62,796 nt of DNA from CADEED01 sp964444835 (GTDB lineage: Bacteria > Pseudomonadota > Gammaproteobacteria > Steroidobacterales > Steroidobacteraceae). A model generated the notes under the pieces. It worked only from the letters and a program-made list of their open reading frames with translations. It was not told where the DNA came from and did not search any database. Shown piece by piece: positions 8,111 to 16,510 of the stretch; positions within the stretch are counted from its first letter, which is position 1, and each line of letters opens with the position of its first letter. A program made the position numbers and the translations under genes. The stretch spans positions 1 to 62,796 of the forward strand of contig CAYUIT010000019.1 in the NCBI GenBank assembly GCA_964444835.1. The letters are read 5' to 3'.

Positions 8111-9563
8111 ACCCATTCCACATTCTTATTGGGTGATCCCCGGGAGGTTTCTCGCGGGCGAACATCCTAGCGGCCGCACCGCCGAGGATACGGCCGCACG
8201 CGTGCGGCTGTTCGTCGAGGCCGGCTTCGATTGTTTCGTCGATCTCACCGTACCGGACGAGCGCGAGGCCTACGATCCGCATTTGCCGCGCGAAGTGATT
8301 TATTTGCGTAAGCCGATTCCCGACCACGGCACGCCACTGCAGTTGGCGCATATGGTCGAGATCCTGGCAGAGATCGATCGGGCGCTTGCCGAAGGGCGGC
8401 GCGTGTACGTGCACTGCCGAGCAGGCATCGGTCGCACGGGCACGGTCGTTGGCTGCTATCTCGTCGAGCGCGGACGCGCCGGAGACGAAGCGCTCGATGA
8501 GCTGAATCGTCTGTGGGAGCAAAACGAGCGCTCGTTGTCTTGGCCGGAAGTGCCGGAAACGCCTGAGCAGAAAGAGTTCGTCCGTACGTGGGTGTCGAGC
8601 GCCGATCCAATGGCGTCACCGGCCGTGTTGTTAGCCGCTCGCAGTTTGCGCGAGCGCTTCGTCGGCGCGCTCGTGGGCCTCGGCGTGGGGGACGCGGTGG
8701 CCGCACATACCCAGTTCCGCAAGCCGGGTAGTTTCACGCCGGTGGGCGACATGCTCGGCGGCGGGCCATTCGATTTGCCGCGCGGCGCCTACACAGATGA
8801 CACCGCCATGGCGCTGGTGCTGGCCGAGAGTCTCGTCGAGCGCGGCGGCTTCGACCCGCGTGATCAAGTGGCGCGCTACGCACGCTGGCAAACGGCTGGG
8901 CATTTGTCCGCGACCGGGCAATGTGTCGGCATCACGGCCAGCGTGGCGCGCGCACTCGCCATGGCGCAGTACCGGCGGCAGCCGTTCGCGGGGTCGCACG
9001 ATCCCGAGCAACGCGACAAGGAGCCCCTGTCGCGGGTCGCGCCGTCGGTCATGTTCTTTTTTGCGCGGGGCGCCGAGGCCGTGCAACACGCCGTGCAAGC
9101 AGCACGCGTGACGAATCAAGCGCCGGTGGTCCTCGATTGCGTGCGCTTGTTCGCTGCGATGCTGCACCGAGCGCTCGAGGGGCGCGACAAAGTGGCTGTG
9201 CTCCGACCCGACGAAGCGCTGCTCGGCGCTCAACCGCTCAAGGCGGAAGTGCAGCGCGTGTTGGAGCGCCAACCCAGTTCGGCGGTTGTCCCGCCCGTCG
9301 GCGGTGGCGATGTGGTCGAGCTACTCGAATTGGTGCTTTGGGCCTTCAATCGGTCCCGAGATTTTCGGGAGGGGGCTCTGTGGCTGGCGAACCTCGGCGG
9401 GGACTCGGACGTCGCAGGGGCGGTCTATGGCCAATTGGCTGGTGCCTACTACGGTGTGAGTGCTATTCCAGGAAACTGGCGCAATAGCCTGATGCAGAAA
9501 GCAATCGTCGAGGAGATGGCGGACAAGCTCCTGGCCAACGCTCTCGTCGGCCTCGGCGGGTGA
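8094..9563 (+). CDS. Protein tyrosine phosphatase / ADP-ribosylglycohydrolase fusion
   Basis: A 489-aa two-domain protein. Residues about 8-165 form a dual-specificity/tyrosine-phosphatase domain with the P-loop HC108RAGIGR114TG and a candidate general-acid Asp in the preceding loop (PIPDHG). Residues about 175-485 form a DraG/ARH-type ADP-ribosylglycohydrolase: GVGDAV near 197, the metal site T234-D-D-T237, and GGD437-S-D439-V. The last usual Thr/Ser of the GGDTDT motif is Val here. The fusion suggests one polypeptide that removes both phosphate and ADP-ribose, from protein, nucleic acid or a small ligand. The ATG at 8094 starts just before the phosphatase domain; a GTG at 8058 is the alternative. 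It overlaps ttcA by 17 bp. Confidence 0.88.
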   Translation: MAAPAKPIPHSYWVIPGRFLAGEHPSGRTAEDTAARVRLFVEAGFDCFVDLTVPDEREAYDPHLPREVIYLRKPIPDHGTPLQLAHMVEILAEIDRALAEGRRVYVHCRAGIGRTGTVVGCYLVERGRAGDEALDELNRLWEQNERSLSWPEVPETPEQKEFVRTWVSSADPMASPAVLLAARSLRERFVGALVGLGVGDAVAAHTQFRKPGSFTPVGDMLGGGPFDLPRGAYTDDTAMALVLAESLVERGGFDPRDQVARYARWQTAGHLSATGQCVGITASVARALAMAQYRRQPFAGSHDPEQRDKEPLSRVAPSVMFFFARGAEAVQHAVQAARVTNQAPVVLDCVRLFAAMLHRALEGRDKVAVLRPDEALLGAQPLKAEVQRVLERQPSSAVVPPVGGGDVVELLELVLWAFNRSRDFREGALWLANLGGDSDVAGAVYGQLAGAYYGVSAIPGNWRNSLMQKAIVEEMADKLLANALVGLGG

Positions 9564-9624
9564 CTTGTTTTGCGGCCCCCGTGCCGTAAGCTTCTGCTTG
9601 TTCCCCCGACTTCCTCGAGATCGC

Positions 9625-10695
9625 ATGCCCGGCACCGCGACCAGCGCTTCGCTCACTCGCGCGTCCGGCCGTAAGGCCGGGCGGGTGCGCGCGTGGACGC
9701 GTTTGAGTGACGAGGATTTGCTCAAGCTGCGGTTTCGCGACTTGAAGCTGACGCTGCAGCGTTCGCCCGTGGCACCACGCGTACGGCGTTTGTATCGCGA
9801 GCTCGCATCGCGTGGCATTGAGTTCAAGCCGCACGTGTGGTTTGGCGAAGAGTGGTTCTCGCCGGACGGCGTGCCGGGGATCGCGGTGCCGTTTTATCTG
9901 GCACATCCGCGGCTCGAGCGGCTCGAGCGCCGCATGATGCGCAATGTTGAAGGCGGCAACGCGGGTTCGTCGATGCGCATTTTGCGCCACGAGGCTGGCC
10001 ATGCGATCGATACGGCGTATCGCTTGCGGCGGCGTAAAGCCTGGCGCGACGTGTTTGGCCCTGCCTCGCTGCCGTATCCCAACACTTACAAGGCCCGCCC
10101 TGGCAGCCGACGCTACGTGCAGCATTTGGGTGAGTGGTATGCGCAGTCCCATCCCTGTGAGGACTTCGCTGAGACGTTTGCTGTTTGGCTCAAGCCGAAC
10201 TCGGCGTGGCGTAACACCTACGCCGATTGGCCCGCGTTCCAAAAGCTGCAGTTCGTCGATCACTTGATGGGAGATGTTAGGAACAGCCGACCTGCCGTGC
10301 GCAGTCGCGCGCGCATCGAACCCGTCGAGGAGCTCGACTTGACGCTGGCCGAGCACTACCGGCGCAAGCTGCAGCGGTACTCCTCGTATCGACGCACGAT
10401 GATCGACCATGTGCTCGAACGTGTGTTTACTAACGATTCGCCCCGCGCGCGGACGCTGAAAGCGGCCACGCTATTGCGTCAAAATGAGGCGCCGCTTGTT
10501 CGCGCAGTGGTGCGCGAAGTCGGTGTGGACAGGTATAGTGTGCAGCAGATGCTGCGCATCGCGATCGAACGTACCGAGAAACTGCAGCTCCGCATCCGCG
10601 GCAGCCGCCGCGACGCTTTGCGCCATGCCCGTTGGATGCTGGCGCGCATTACACGGCTTTATAGCGAAAGAGAAAGTCCGCGCCTGGCGGTATGA
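9625..10695 (+). CDS. Putative zinc metallopeptidase (HEXXH, zinc-ribbon-less)
   Basis: A 356-aa soluble protein with a gluzincin-like active site: HEAGH within RILRHEAGHAID near residue 120 and a second conserved block EDFAETFAVWL near 180 that would supply the Glu ligand. The pattern resembles the bacterial 'putative zinc-binding metallopeptidase' family, but the N-terminal zinc ribbon often found there is absent; the N-terminus is basic. The C-terminal third is Arg-rich and helical. The start ATG at 9625 avoids 20 improbable upstream residues. Its stop overlaps the next gene's start by 4 nt, so it is coupled to the ATP-grasp ligase. This suggests that peptide ligation and cleavage belong to one pathway. 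Confidence 0.72.
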   Translation: MPGTATSASLTRASGRKAGRVRAWTRLSDEDLLKLRFRDLKLTLQRSPVAPRVRRLYRELASRGIEFKPHVWFGEEWFSPDGVPGIAVPFYLAHPRLERLERRMMRNVEGGNAGSSMRILRHEAGHAIDTAYRLRRRKAWRDVFGPASLPYPNTYKARPGSRRYVQHLGEWYAQSHPCEDFAETFAVWLKPNSAWRNTYADWPAFQKLQFVDHLMGDVRNSRPAVRSRARIEPVEELDLTLAEHYRRKLQRYSSYRRTMIDHVLERVFTNDSPRARTLKAATLLRQNEAPLVRAVVREVGVDRYSVQQMLRIAIERTEKLQLRIRGSRRDALRHARWMLARITRLYSERESPRLAV

Positions 10696-11726
10696 AGAAA
10701 CTGCGCACGCTCGTGGTCGTGCACGCCACGCTCGTGCCGCCCGATAGCCTTGAGGGCTATACGGAAAAGCAGATCGAGGAGTTTCGCACCGAGTACGACG
10801 TCGTCTCGACGCTGCGCAAAGCCGGCCACGAAGTGCGTTGCGTGGGGGTGCTCGACAGTCTCACCGAGTTGCGCGGCCTCATTGCCGAGTGGCAGCCCGA
10901 GATCGTTTTCAACTTGCTCGAAGAGTTCGACGGCATCGTCACCTACGATCAGCATGTCGTGGCGTTCCTCGAGTTGTTACGCCAGCCATACACCGGCTGT
11001 AATCCACGCGGCCTGCTGTTGTCGCGCGACAAGCCGCTCTGCAAGCAACTGTTGTCGTATCACCGAATTCCATCGCCCAGCTTCGCAGTCGTTAGGCGCG
11101 GGACGAAGCTGAAAGTGCCCTCGAAGCTCAAGTACCCGTTGTTCGTGAAATCGGCGACGGAGGACGCTTCGCTCGGCATTGCGCAAGCATCGATCGTTGA
11201 GGATGCGGCCAAGCTCAAGGAGCGGGTGCAGTTCGTGCACGAGCAAGTGCAATCTGATGCGCTCGTCGAGGAGTACATCGAAGGGCGCGAGGTGTATGTC
11301 GGCATGATTGGCAACGACCGCTTGACGCGCTTGCCGTTGTGGGAGATGGAGTTCGGCAGCCTCGGGCAATCGTCGGCGGCAATCGCTACCCGCAAAGTGA
11401 AGTGGGACAAGCGCTACCAACAGAAGCATGGGATCACGACGCGGGAGGCGCAGGATTTGCCGCCGGCCGTGATCGCGCGTTTGGATAAGCTCTCGCGCCG
11501 CATTTTTCGCGCGCTCGGGTTGTCGGGTTACGCGCGAATGGATTTTCGCGTCACGCCGACCGGCGATGTGTTTGTGCTCGAAGCGAACCCCAATCCCAAT
11601 CTCGCCGCCGCAGAAGACTTGGCACAGGCGGCGCTCGCCGCCGAGATCTCCTATTCGGACTTGCTCGAGCGCATACTCACGCTCGGTCTCACGTATCAGG
11701 CAGAGTGGCGTGCGTTCTACGGGTGA
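10692..11726 (+). CDS. D-Ala-D-Ala-ligase-like ATP-grasp enzyme
   Basis: A 344-aa ATP-grasp ligase. The N-terminal pre-grasp part has NLLEEFDGI and PYTGCNPRGLLLSRDK, as in D-alanine-D-alanine ligases. The grasp core shows YPLFVKSATEDASLGI (ATP-binding Lys and loop), LVEEYIEGREVYVGMIG, and the metal-binding end YARMDFRV...VFVLEANPNPNL. It is unlikely to be the essential Ddl. The match is to the 'D-alanine-D-alanine ligase family' paralogues, and it is coupled (ATGA) to a metallopeptidase and followed by a lipoprotein, not by fts/mur genes. The substrate may be an amino acid or peptide joined to an unknown partner. Confidence 0.82.
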   Translation: MKKLRTLVVVHATLVPPDSLEGYTEKQIEEFRTEYDVVSTLRKAGHEVRCVGVLDSLTELRGLIAEWQPEIVFNLLEEFDGIVTYDQHVVAFLELLRQPYTGCNPRGLLLSRDKPLCKQLLSYHRIPSPSFAVVRRGTKLKVPSKLKYPLFVKSATEDASLGIAQASIVEDAAKLKERVQFVHEQVQSDALVEEYIEGREVYVGMIGNDRLTRLPLWEMEFGSLGQSSAAIATRKVKWDKRYQQKHGITTREAQDLPPAVIARLDKLSRRIFRALGLSGYARMDFRVTPTGDVFVLEANPNPNLAAAEDLAQAALAAEISYSDLLERILTLGLTYQAEWRAFYG

Positions 11727-11760
11727 GCGTGCCGCGACGTTGATGTCCAGGAGTTTCCGC

Positions 11761-12231
11761 ATGCGTTCTATCTCCGTCGCGGTGCTGCTCGGGGCGCTCG
11801 TGGTGGCCGGCTGTGCCAGCGAGAAAGCTGCGCGCGAGTTGCAACTCGCCGATTTGCAGCGTGACCTGCCCGGCGTGTACCGCGCAGAGTCGGCGGATAG
11901 CACGGCTTCATTGACGATCGCGCCCGTACGTGCGCGTTTCGTCGGCGAGAGCGTGTTCTATTTTGAGTGGGTGGCGAGTGAGTCGAGTGTGGCGGAGGCC
12001 GGCTTGCTGTCGCTCGAGTCGGTCGAGGGGGCCGGTGTCATCCAGCGGCGCTTCGAGTTCGTCGACCCGCCGCGCTGGCGCGCGGCGCTGGCGTCACCCG
12101 AATTGTTTCTGGCGTTAGTGCCGCACGACGTGCGCGGTGCGGGTCGGTGCGATCTCAAGTTCGAAGAGTCTGCTGCGCGGTTGCAGTACGCATGCGGCAA
12201 CACGAAGTTGCCGCTGCGTCGCGTGCGCTAA
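11761..12231 (+). CDS. Small lipoprotein, unknown function
   Basis: A 156-aa protein with a lipoprotein signal peptide (lipobox VVAGC near residue 16). The mature part begins with a charged helix and DLPGVYRAE, followed by beta-rich sequence; two Cys near the end (GRC and YAC) may form a disulfide. The layout faintly recalls CpcT/CpeT-like lipoproteins of proteobacteria, but I cannot confirm that. The start at 11761 is favoured by CCAGGAG eight nt upstream over the in-frame ATG at 11743. It follows the ATP-grasp gene by 34 bp and is probably the third cistron of that unit. Confidence 0.7.
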   Translation: MRSISVAVLLGALVVAGCASEKAARELQLADLQRDLPGVYRAESADSTASLTIAPVRARFVGESVFYFEWVASESSVAEAGLLSLESVEGAGVIQRRFEFVDPPRWRAALASPELFLALVPHDVRGAGRCDLKFEESAARLQYACGNTKLPLRRVR

Positions 12232-12247
12232 CCTTGTCACTCTTGCG

Positions 12248-12484
12248 TTAGCGACCGCGGTTGTAAGGATCGTAACCGGCACCCGACGCTGTCGCGCGCA
12301 GCAACTGCAAATCGTCTGCGAGCGCGAGGTGAGTACCTGTTAGGGCGTCGAGCAGACTGTCCTTCGTCATCGATCGCAACACACCTGTCGATACTTCCCA
12401 GTCGAATGAGGCCGTGCCGCGTGCGTCGTGCTTGACGCGGTTGCCCATCGTTGTAACAACCGTGCTGTCTTTCAAGTTCGCCAT
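12248..12484 (-). CDS. Small conserved-looking protein with HDxRG...GYDPYNR motif
   Basis: A 78-aa protein, no signal peptide. I do not recognise a named family. The start is supported by TTAGGAGACGGTC directly upstream, a strong Shine-Dalgarno. Two segments, KHDARGTASFDW and GYDPYNRG, recur as VHDERGNARVEW and GFDPYQR in the protein encoded at 17808-18185, so the two look like members of one small family. It lies on the same strand as, and 186 bp downstream of, the S9 peptidase gene, but behind that gene's terminator. Function unknown. Confidence 0.65.
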   Translation of the reverse strand: MANLKDSTVVTTMGNRVKHDARGTASFDWEVSTGVLRSMTKDSLLDALTGTHLALADDLQLLRATASGAGYDPYNRGR

Positions 12485-12632
12485 GACCGTCTCCTAATCA
12501 CTCGCGCGCAAGTTGCGCGTCGCAAGTGCTGTATCGTCGCCGGCGACCGACACTGCAGTTGAGTTCGGCGATTCGCGAGGCGAGTCGTGGAAACGAAGCG
12601 AAGCGCTAAAGTTTTGGGGATTGTTAAAGAGA

Positions 12633-12659
12633 GGGGCGGAATATGTTGCATTCCGCCCC
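12633..12659 (-). terminator. Terminator hairpin after the S9 peptidase gene
   Basis: A perfect 10-bp inverted repeat (GGGGCGGAAT / ATTCCGCCCC, 7-nt loop) lies 11 bp past the stop of the minus-strand peptidase. Read on the minus strand it is followed by TCTCTTTAAC, a modest U-rich tail. This is a good factor-independent terminator candidate. Confidence 0.65.
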
Positions 12660-12670
12660 CATCGGCCCGT

Positions 12671-14743
12671 TCAGCGCGCGGGCTTGGCGTAACGGTCAAG
12701 CCAACCGATCACCGCGTCGTACCACTGCACGCTGTTCGCCGGTTTCAAGATCCAGTGGTTTTCATCGGGGAAGAATAGGAACTCGCTCTCAACACCGCGT
12801 CGCTGCAGCGCCGTGAACGTGGCGATGCCTTGCGCGTAAGGCACGCGGTAGTCGAGTGCGCCGTGGATGACGAGCATCGGCGTCTTCCAGTTCGTGACGT
12901 AGCTCGCCGGGTTGTGCTTCTCGTGGATCTCCGGCTTTTCGTAGTAGGGGCCCCCGTTTTCCCACTCCGTGAACCAGAGTTCCTCGGTGGTGTAGTACAT
13001 GCTGCGCGTGTCGAAGATACCGGCGTGATTAACGATGCAGCGGAAGCCGTCCGCCCATTGGCCCGCGATCCAGTTCTGCATATAGCCGCCATAGGAAGCG
13101 CCTAACGAGCATGCGCGGCTACCATCTAACCACTCATACTTGGCGAGCGCGGCTGCGAGGCCTTTCTGCAAGTCGATGAAGGGTTTGCCGCCCCAATCTT
13201 GGCTGATCGAGTCGGTGAATGCTTGCCCATAGCCGGGCGAGCCGTGGAAATCGATGAACACGACGCCATAACCCGCGCCTGCAAAGGTCTGCGCGTTCCA
13301 ACGCCAGCTCCACTGATTTTGGAAGCTCACTTGCGGACCGCCGTGGACGATGAAGGCGATCGGAAATTTTTTCCCCGGCGTGTAGCCGTACGGCTTCATC
13401 ACGTAGCCGTAGACCGTGGCGTCGTTGGCACCGGAGAAGCTGAACTGCTCGAAGGCGCTCATCGCGCGCGCATCGAGGATCTCGGCATTGACGCGTGTGA
13501 GCCGCCGCGGCGCACCGCTGCCAGTCTGCAGGTAGAGGTCGGCCGGCCCGCTGAGATCGGCCCAGGCGAGCACGATGCCGCGCTTGCCAGCGGCGAACTC
13601 GGTCACTTGGCCTGTGCCCACCAAGCGCGTCGGTTTGCCGCTCGCCGGATTGACGGAGAACAGCGCGTGCTGACCAATGTCGTCGGCACTCGCTAACAAC
13701 TGACGACCATCGGCGGTGACGCCCAGGCGACCGACCGATCGGTCCCAAGCGAGTGTGAGAGGCCGCTTCGCGCCGGTGCGCGCATTGCGCACGACGATGT
13801 GGAAGCGATCCGCCTCGAAGCCGGGGCGTTCCATCGCGAGATAGGCGAGGTCGCCATTGCCGAGAAACACCGGCTGTGTGTCCCAGGCCGGATTGTCGGC
13901 AGTCAAATTGACGGGTGCGCTGGCGCCGCTCGCGACGACTTCATACAAATCGAAGTTCGTCGACCAAGGCTCGGTGCGGCCTGCCACTCGCACGCTGAAT
14001 ACGAGCCGCTTACTGTCGGGGCTCCACGCGTACTCTTCGTCGCCGCCCATCGGCTTCGACGGTACGTCGCCATCGAGGGCTTTCGATACATTGACCGGAG
14101 TGCCGGCTTTGCCATCGGCGCCGATGACCGCCGTGAACAAATTCGAACGCGTGCCATCGCGCCAAGTGTCCCAATGACGCACAAACAGCTTGTCGTAGCG
14201 CTTACCGTTCGCCTTGTTCTTGGCCTGCGTGTCGAGCCGGTCCTTCGTGCACTTCAAATCGGCGCAGTCGGCAAACACTTCCATCGTGAGTGCGAGCGCC
14301 GCGCCATCGGGCGACACTTTTACCGTGCCGACATCGAGCGGGTAGTCGGTGATCTGCACGGCTTCACCGCCGTTCAGTGACAGCCGCCACACCTGCGACG
14401 AGCCTGAGCGCGACGAGAGGAAATACAGCGAGCGGCTGTCCGGCGCCCACCGCGCGGAGGTGTCGCCGGCTGGGTTGCGCGTGAGGCGCCGCGGCACGGC
14501 GTTCGGTTCGTCGAGCGCTAACAGCCAGATGTCGGTGCGACCGCGATTGGCATCCATGTCCGTTTCGCGCTGCGTGTAGGCGACATAACGGCCATCGGGC
14601 GACACTTGCGGATCGCTGACGCGATTGAGGCGCACGAGATCTTGCACGGTGAAAGGCGCTTTGGGCGCTTGGGCCCACGAAGTGCCCGCGCTGAATAGCA
14701 CCAGGAGGGCAGCACCGAATCCGAGGCGAGAGACAGGAGACAT
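12671..14743 (-). CDS. Secreted S9-family prolyl oligopeptidase-like serine peptidase
   Basis: A 690-aa peptidase with a cleavable signal peptide (LGFGAALLVLFSAGTSWAQA), so it acts in the periplasm or outside. The N-terminal half is a seven-bladed propeller with TolB-like repeats (QVSPDGRYVAYT, RWAPDSRSLYFLS, YAWSPDSKRLVFS). The C-terminal alpha/beta-hydrolase domain carries the triad: Ser in GASYGGYM, Asp in HGALDYRVPY and His in DENHWILKP. This fits dipeptidyl- or acylaminoacyl-peptidases of the S9 clan. The start at 14743 has GGAAGG at correct spacing; the 52-residue upstream extension is spurious. A strong hairpin follows the gene. Confidence 0.93.
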   Translation of the reverse strand: MSPVSRLGFGAALLVLFSAGTSWAQAPKAPFTVQDLVRLNRVSDPQVSPDGRYVAYTQRETDMDANRGRTDIWLLALDEPNAVPRRLTRNPAGDTSARWAPDSRSLYFLSSRSGSSQVWRLSLNGGEAVQITDYPLDVGTVKVSPDGAALALTMEVFADCADLKCTKDRLDTQAKNKANGKRYDKLFVRHWDTWRDGTRSNLFTAVIGADGKAGTPVNVSKALDGDVPSKPMGGDEEYAWSPDSKRLVFSVRVAGRTEPWSTNFDLYEVVASGASAPVNLTADNPAWDTQPVFLGNGDLAYLAMERPGFEADRFHIVVRNARTGAKRPLTLAWDRSVGRLGVTADGRQLLASADDIGQHALFSVNPASGKPTRLVGTGQVTEFAAGKRGIVLAWADLSGPADLYLQTGSGAPRRLTRVNAEILDARAMSAFEQFSFSGANDATVYGYVMKPYGYTPGKKFPIAFIVHGGPQVSFQNQWSWRWNAQTFAGAGYGVVFIDFHGSPGYGQAFTDSISQDWGGKPFIDLQKGLAAALAKYEWLDGSRACSLGASYGGYMQNWIAGQWADGFRCIVNHAGIFDTRSMYYTTEELWFTEWENGGPYYEKPEIHEKHNPASYVTNWKTPMLVIHGALDYRVPYAQGIATFTALQRRGVESEFLFFPDENHWILKPANSVQWYDAVIGWLDRYAKPAR

Positions 14744-14877
14744 GGCGAATCCTTCCAACCCAATGGCGATCCCGCATTCTAAGTCGTGCCCACGCACTCG
14801 TGTTGACGGCAAGAGGGGGTGCACGTAGCGTGCTGATCCCCGAGCGCTCGGTAGCCGCTCGCGTAGCAAAGGCCCGC

Positions 14878-15567
14878 ATGCGCGCCCAGCCTCGCGCAAT
14901 CTGTTTCGACCTAGACAACACCTTGTGGGATGTCACGCCCGTGATTGAGCGAGCGGAGGCGGAGTTGCAGGCGTGGTTGGAGCAACACTATCCCGCGATT
15001 CCGGCGCGCTATTCGCTGGACGCCATGCGGGCACACCGTCAGCGGCTCATGACGGAGCAGCCGCATCGCGCGCACGATCTCACCTTCATCCGCACGGAGT
15101 CGATTGCACTGCAAGCGGAATCCGTCGGCTATCCGCGTTCGTTGGCGCAAGACGCTTTCGAAGTGTTCTACGCCGCGCGGCATCGGGTCGAGTTCTTCGC
15201 CGACGTTGCGCCGGCCATCGAGCAATTGCGCCGCCGCTTTCTGCTGGCGTCCCTGTCGAACGGGAACGCCGACTTACGCCGCATCGGCGTGGATGCCTGG
15301 TTCACCGTGATGGCGAGCGCCGGTGAGATTGGCTTTGCCAAACCCCATCCGGCCGCATTCGAACATGTGGCGAACGCGCTCGGGGTCGCGTGTCGCGATG
15401 TGTTGTACGTCGGTGACGATCCGCATTTCGATGTCGAAGGTGCTCGCCGCGCGGGCATGCAAACCGCATGGATCAATCGTGTCGGAGCGGCCTGGCCGCC
15501 GCATGTCGACGCGGCGGATCTAGTTGTTAGTGATCTCTTCGATCTGGCGCGCTCGCTCGTGCGCTAG
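14878..15567 (+). CDS. HAD-superfamily hydrolase (YigB-like)
   Basis: A 229-aa HAD phosphatase. Motif I is FDLDNTLWD at residues 10-18 (nucleophile Asp and acid/base Asp), motif II Ser/Asn lies in LASLSNGNADL, motif III Lys in GFAKPHPAAFEH, and motif IV is VGDDPHFDVEGA. The helical cap and sequence style resemble YigB, the flavin-pathway phosphatase that dephosphorylates 5-amino-6-(5-phosphoribitylamino)uracil, but specificity cannot be read from sequence. The start is placed at the ATG before AQPRAICFDLD; upstream in-frame codons overlap the divergent peptidase promoter region. Confidence 0.85.
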   Translation: MRAQPRAICFDLDNTLWDVTPVIERAEAELQAWLEQHYPAIPARYSLDAMRAHRQRLMTEQPHRAHDLTFIRTESIALQAESVGYPRSLAQDAFEVFYAARHRVEFFADVAPAIEQLRRRFLLASLSNGNADLRRIGVDAWFTVMASAGEIGFAKPHPAAFEHVANALGVACRDVLYVGDDPHFDVEGARRAGMQTAWINRVGAAWPPHVDAADLVVSDLFDLARSLVR

Positions 15568-15578
15568 GGCGCGTGGCG

Positions 15579-16340
15579 CTATTGCGCGGTGTATCCGCCG
15601 TCGACGACCAAGCTCGTTCCCGTGATGAGACTGGCTTCGGGTGAGGCGAGGAAGAGTGTTGCTGCAACGACTTCCTCAATCGTCCCGATCCGTCCGAGCG
15701 GGATTCGCCGGAGCGTATCCGCTTTGAATTCGGCATTTTCGAAGAAAGGCTTCGTGAGCGGCGTTTCGATGTACGTCGGAGCGACCGCGTTGACGCGAAT
15801 GCCCTGTGGCGCGAGCTCGACAGCCATCGCCTTGGTGAGGCCTTCGATCGCGTGTTTCGTCATGCAGTAGACGGTGCGATTCGCCGCACCGACATGTCCC
15901 ATCTGCGATGACATGTGCACGATGGCGCCGCGTTTTGCGGCCAGCATGCGGCGCGCCGCCGCTTGTGCCACGACGAACATCGAGCGGACGTTCAAAGCCA
16001 GCAGTTGATCGAGTGTCGCGAGATCGACTTCGACGAACGGCTGGGGGCGATTGCCGCCAGCGTTGTTGATGAGAATGTCGCAGCCGTGGAGCTGTGCGAA
16101 CAACGCGGACACGTCGTCGGCATTCGTGACGTCGCACGCGCGAGCTTCGGCGGCGCCGCCGGACGCGCGAATGGCGGCAGCGGCACTCTCGACCTCAGCG
16201 GCCGTGCGACTCACCAATGTCACGTGGGCACCGTCGCGCGCCAACGCTTGCGCGATGCCGAGTCCGAGGCCGCGGCCCGCGCCCGTGACGATGGCGTGCA
16301 TTCCGGCGAATCGCGGTGGCGCTTTGACTGCTGCATTCAT
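15579..16340 (-). CDS. SDR-family oxidoreductase
   Basis: A 253-aa classical short-chain dehydrogenase. The Rossmann glycine motif reads TGAGRGLGLGIA, followed by NNAG (ILINNAGGN), the catalytic Ser in HMSSQMG, and Y-x-x-x-K as YCMTK. The C-terminal SLVVDGGYTAQ ending is typical of the glucose/3-oxoacyl-ACP reductase group. It is convergent with the HAD gene (11 bp apart) and divergent from the 16511 gene across a 170-bp region that probably holds both promoters. The substrate is not predictable. Confidence 0.9.
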   Translation of the reverse strand: MNAAVKAPPRFAGMHAIVTGAGRGLGLGIAQALARDGAHVTLVSRTAAEVESAAAAIRASGGAAEARACDVTNADDVSALFAQLHGCDILINNAGGNRPQPFVEVDLATLDQLLALNVRSMFVVAQAAARRMLAAKRGAIVHMSSQMGHVGAANRTVYCMTKHAIEGLTKAMAVELAPQGIRVNAVAPTYIETPLTKPFFENAEFKADTLRRIPLGRIGTIEEVVAATLFLASPEASLITGTSLVVDGGYTAQ

Positions 16341-16510
16341 GATCGAGTTCCATGCCCGAGTCTGTTAGCAGTCTAGCGGCTGCGCTGCCAATGCGAAATG
16401 AGAATTCTGTTGCATGATTTACGTGGAGTGCATCACGGACTGCGAGTGCCATCTGCGTTGAACTCGGATCGTAGTCGTGCCGATGCAGTGACATGAGGAG
16501 CTCGAACTGA

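Noticed and set aside
9463..10410. A 315-codon minus-strand frame opposite the metallopeptidase gene.
   Set aside because: Antisense shadow of a gene with HEAGH and an overlap-coupled partner; no independent support.
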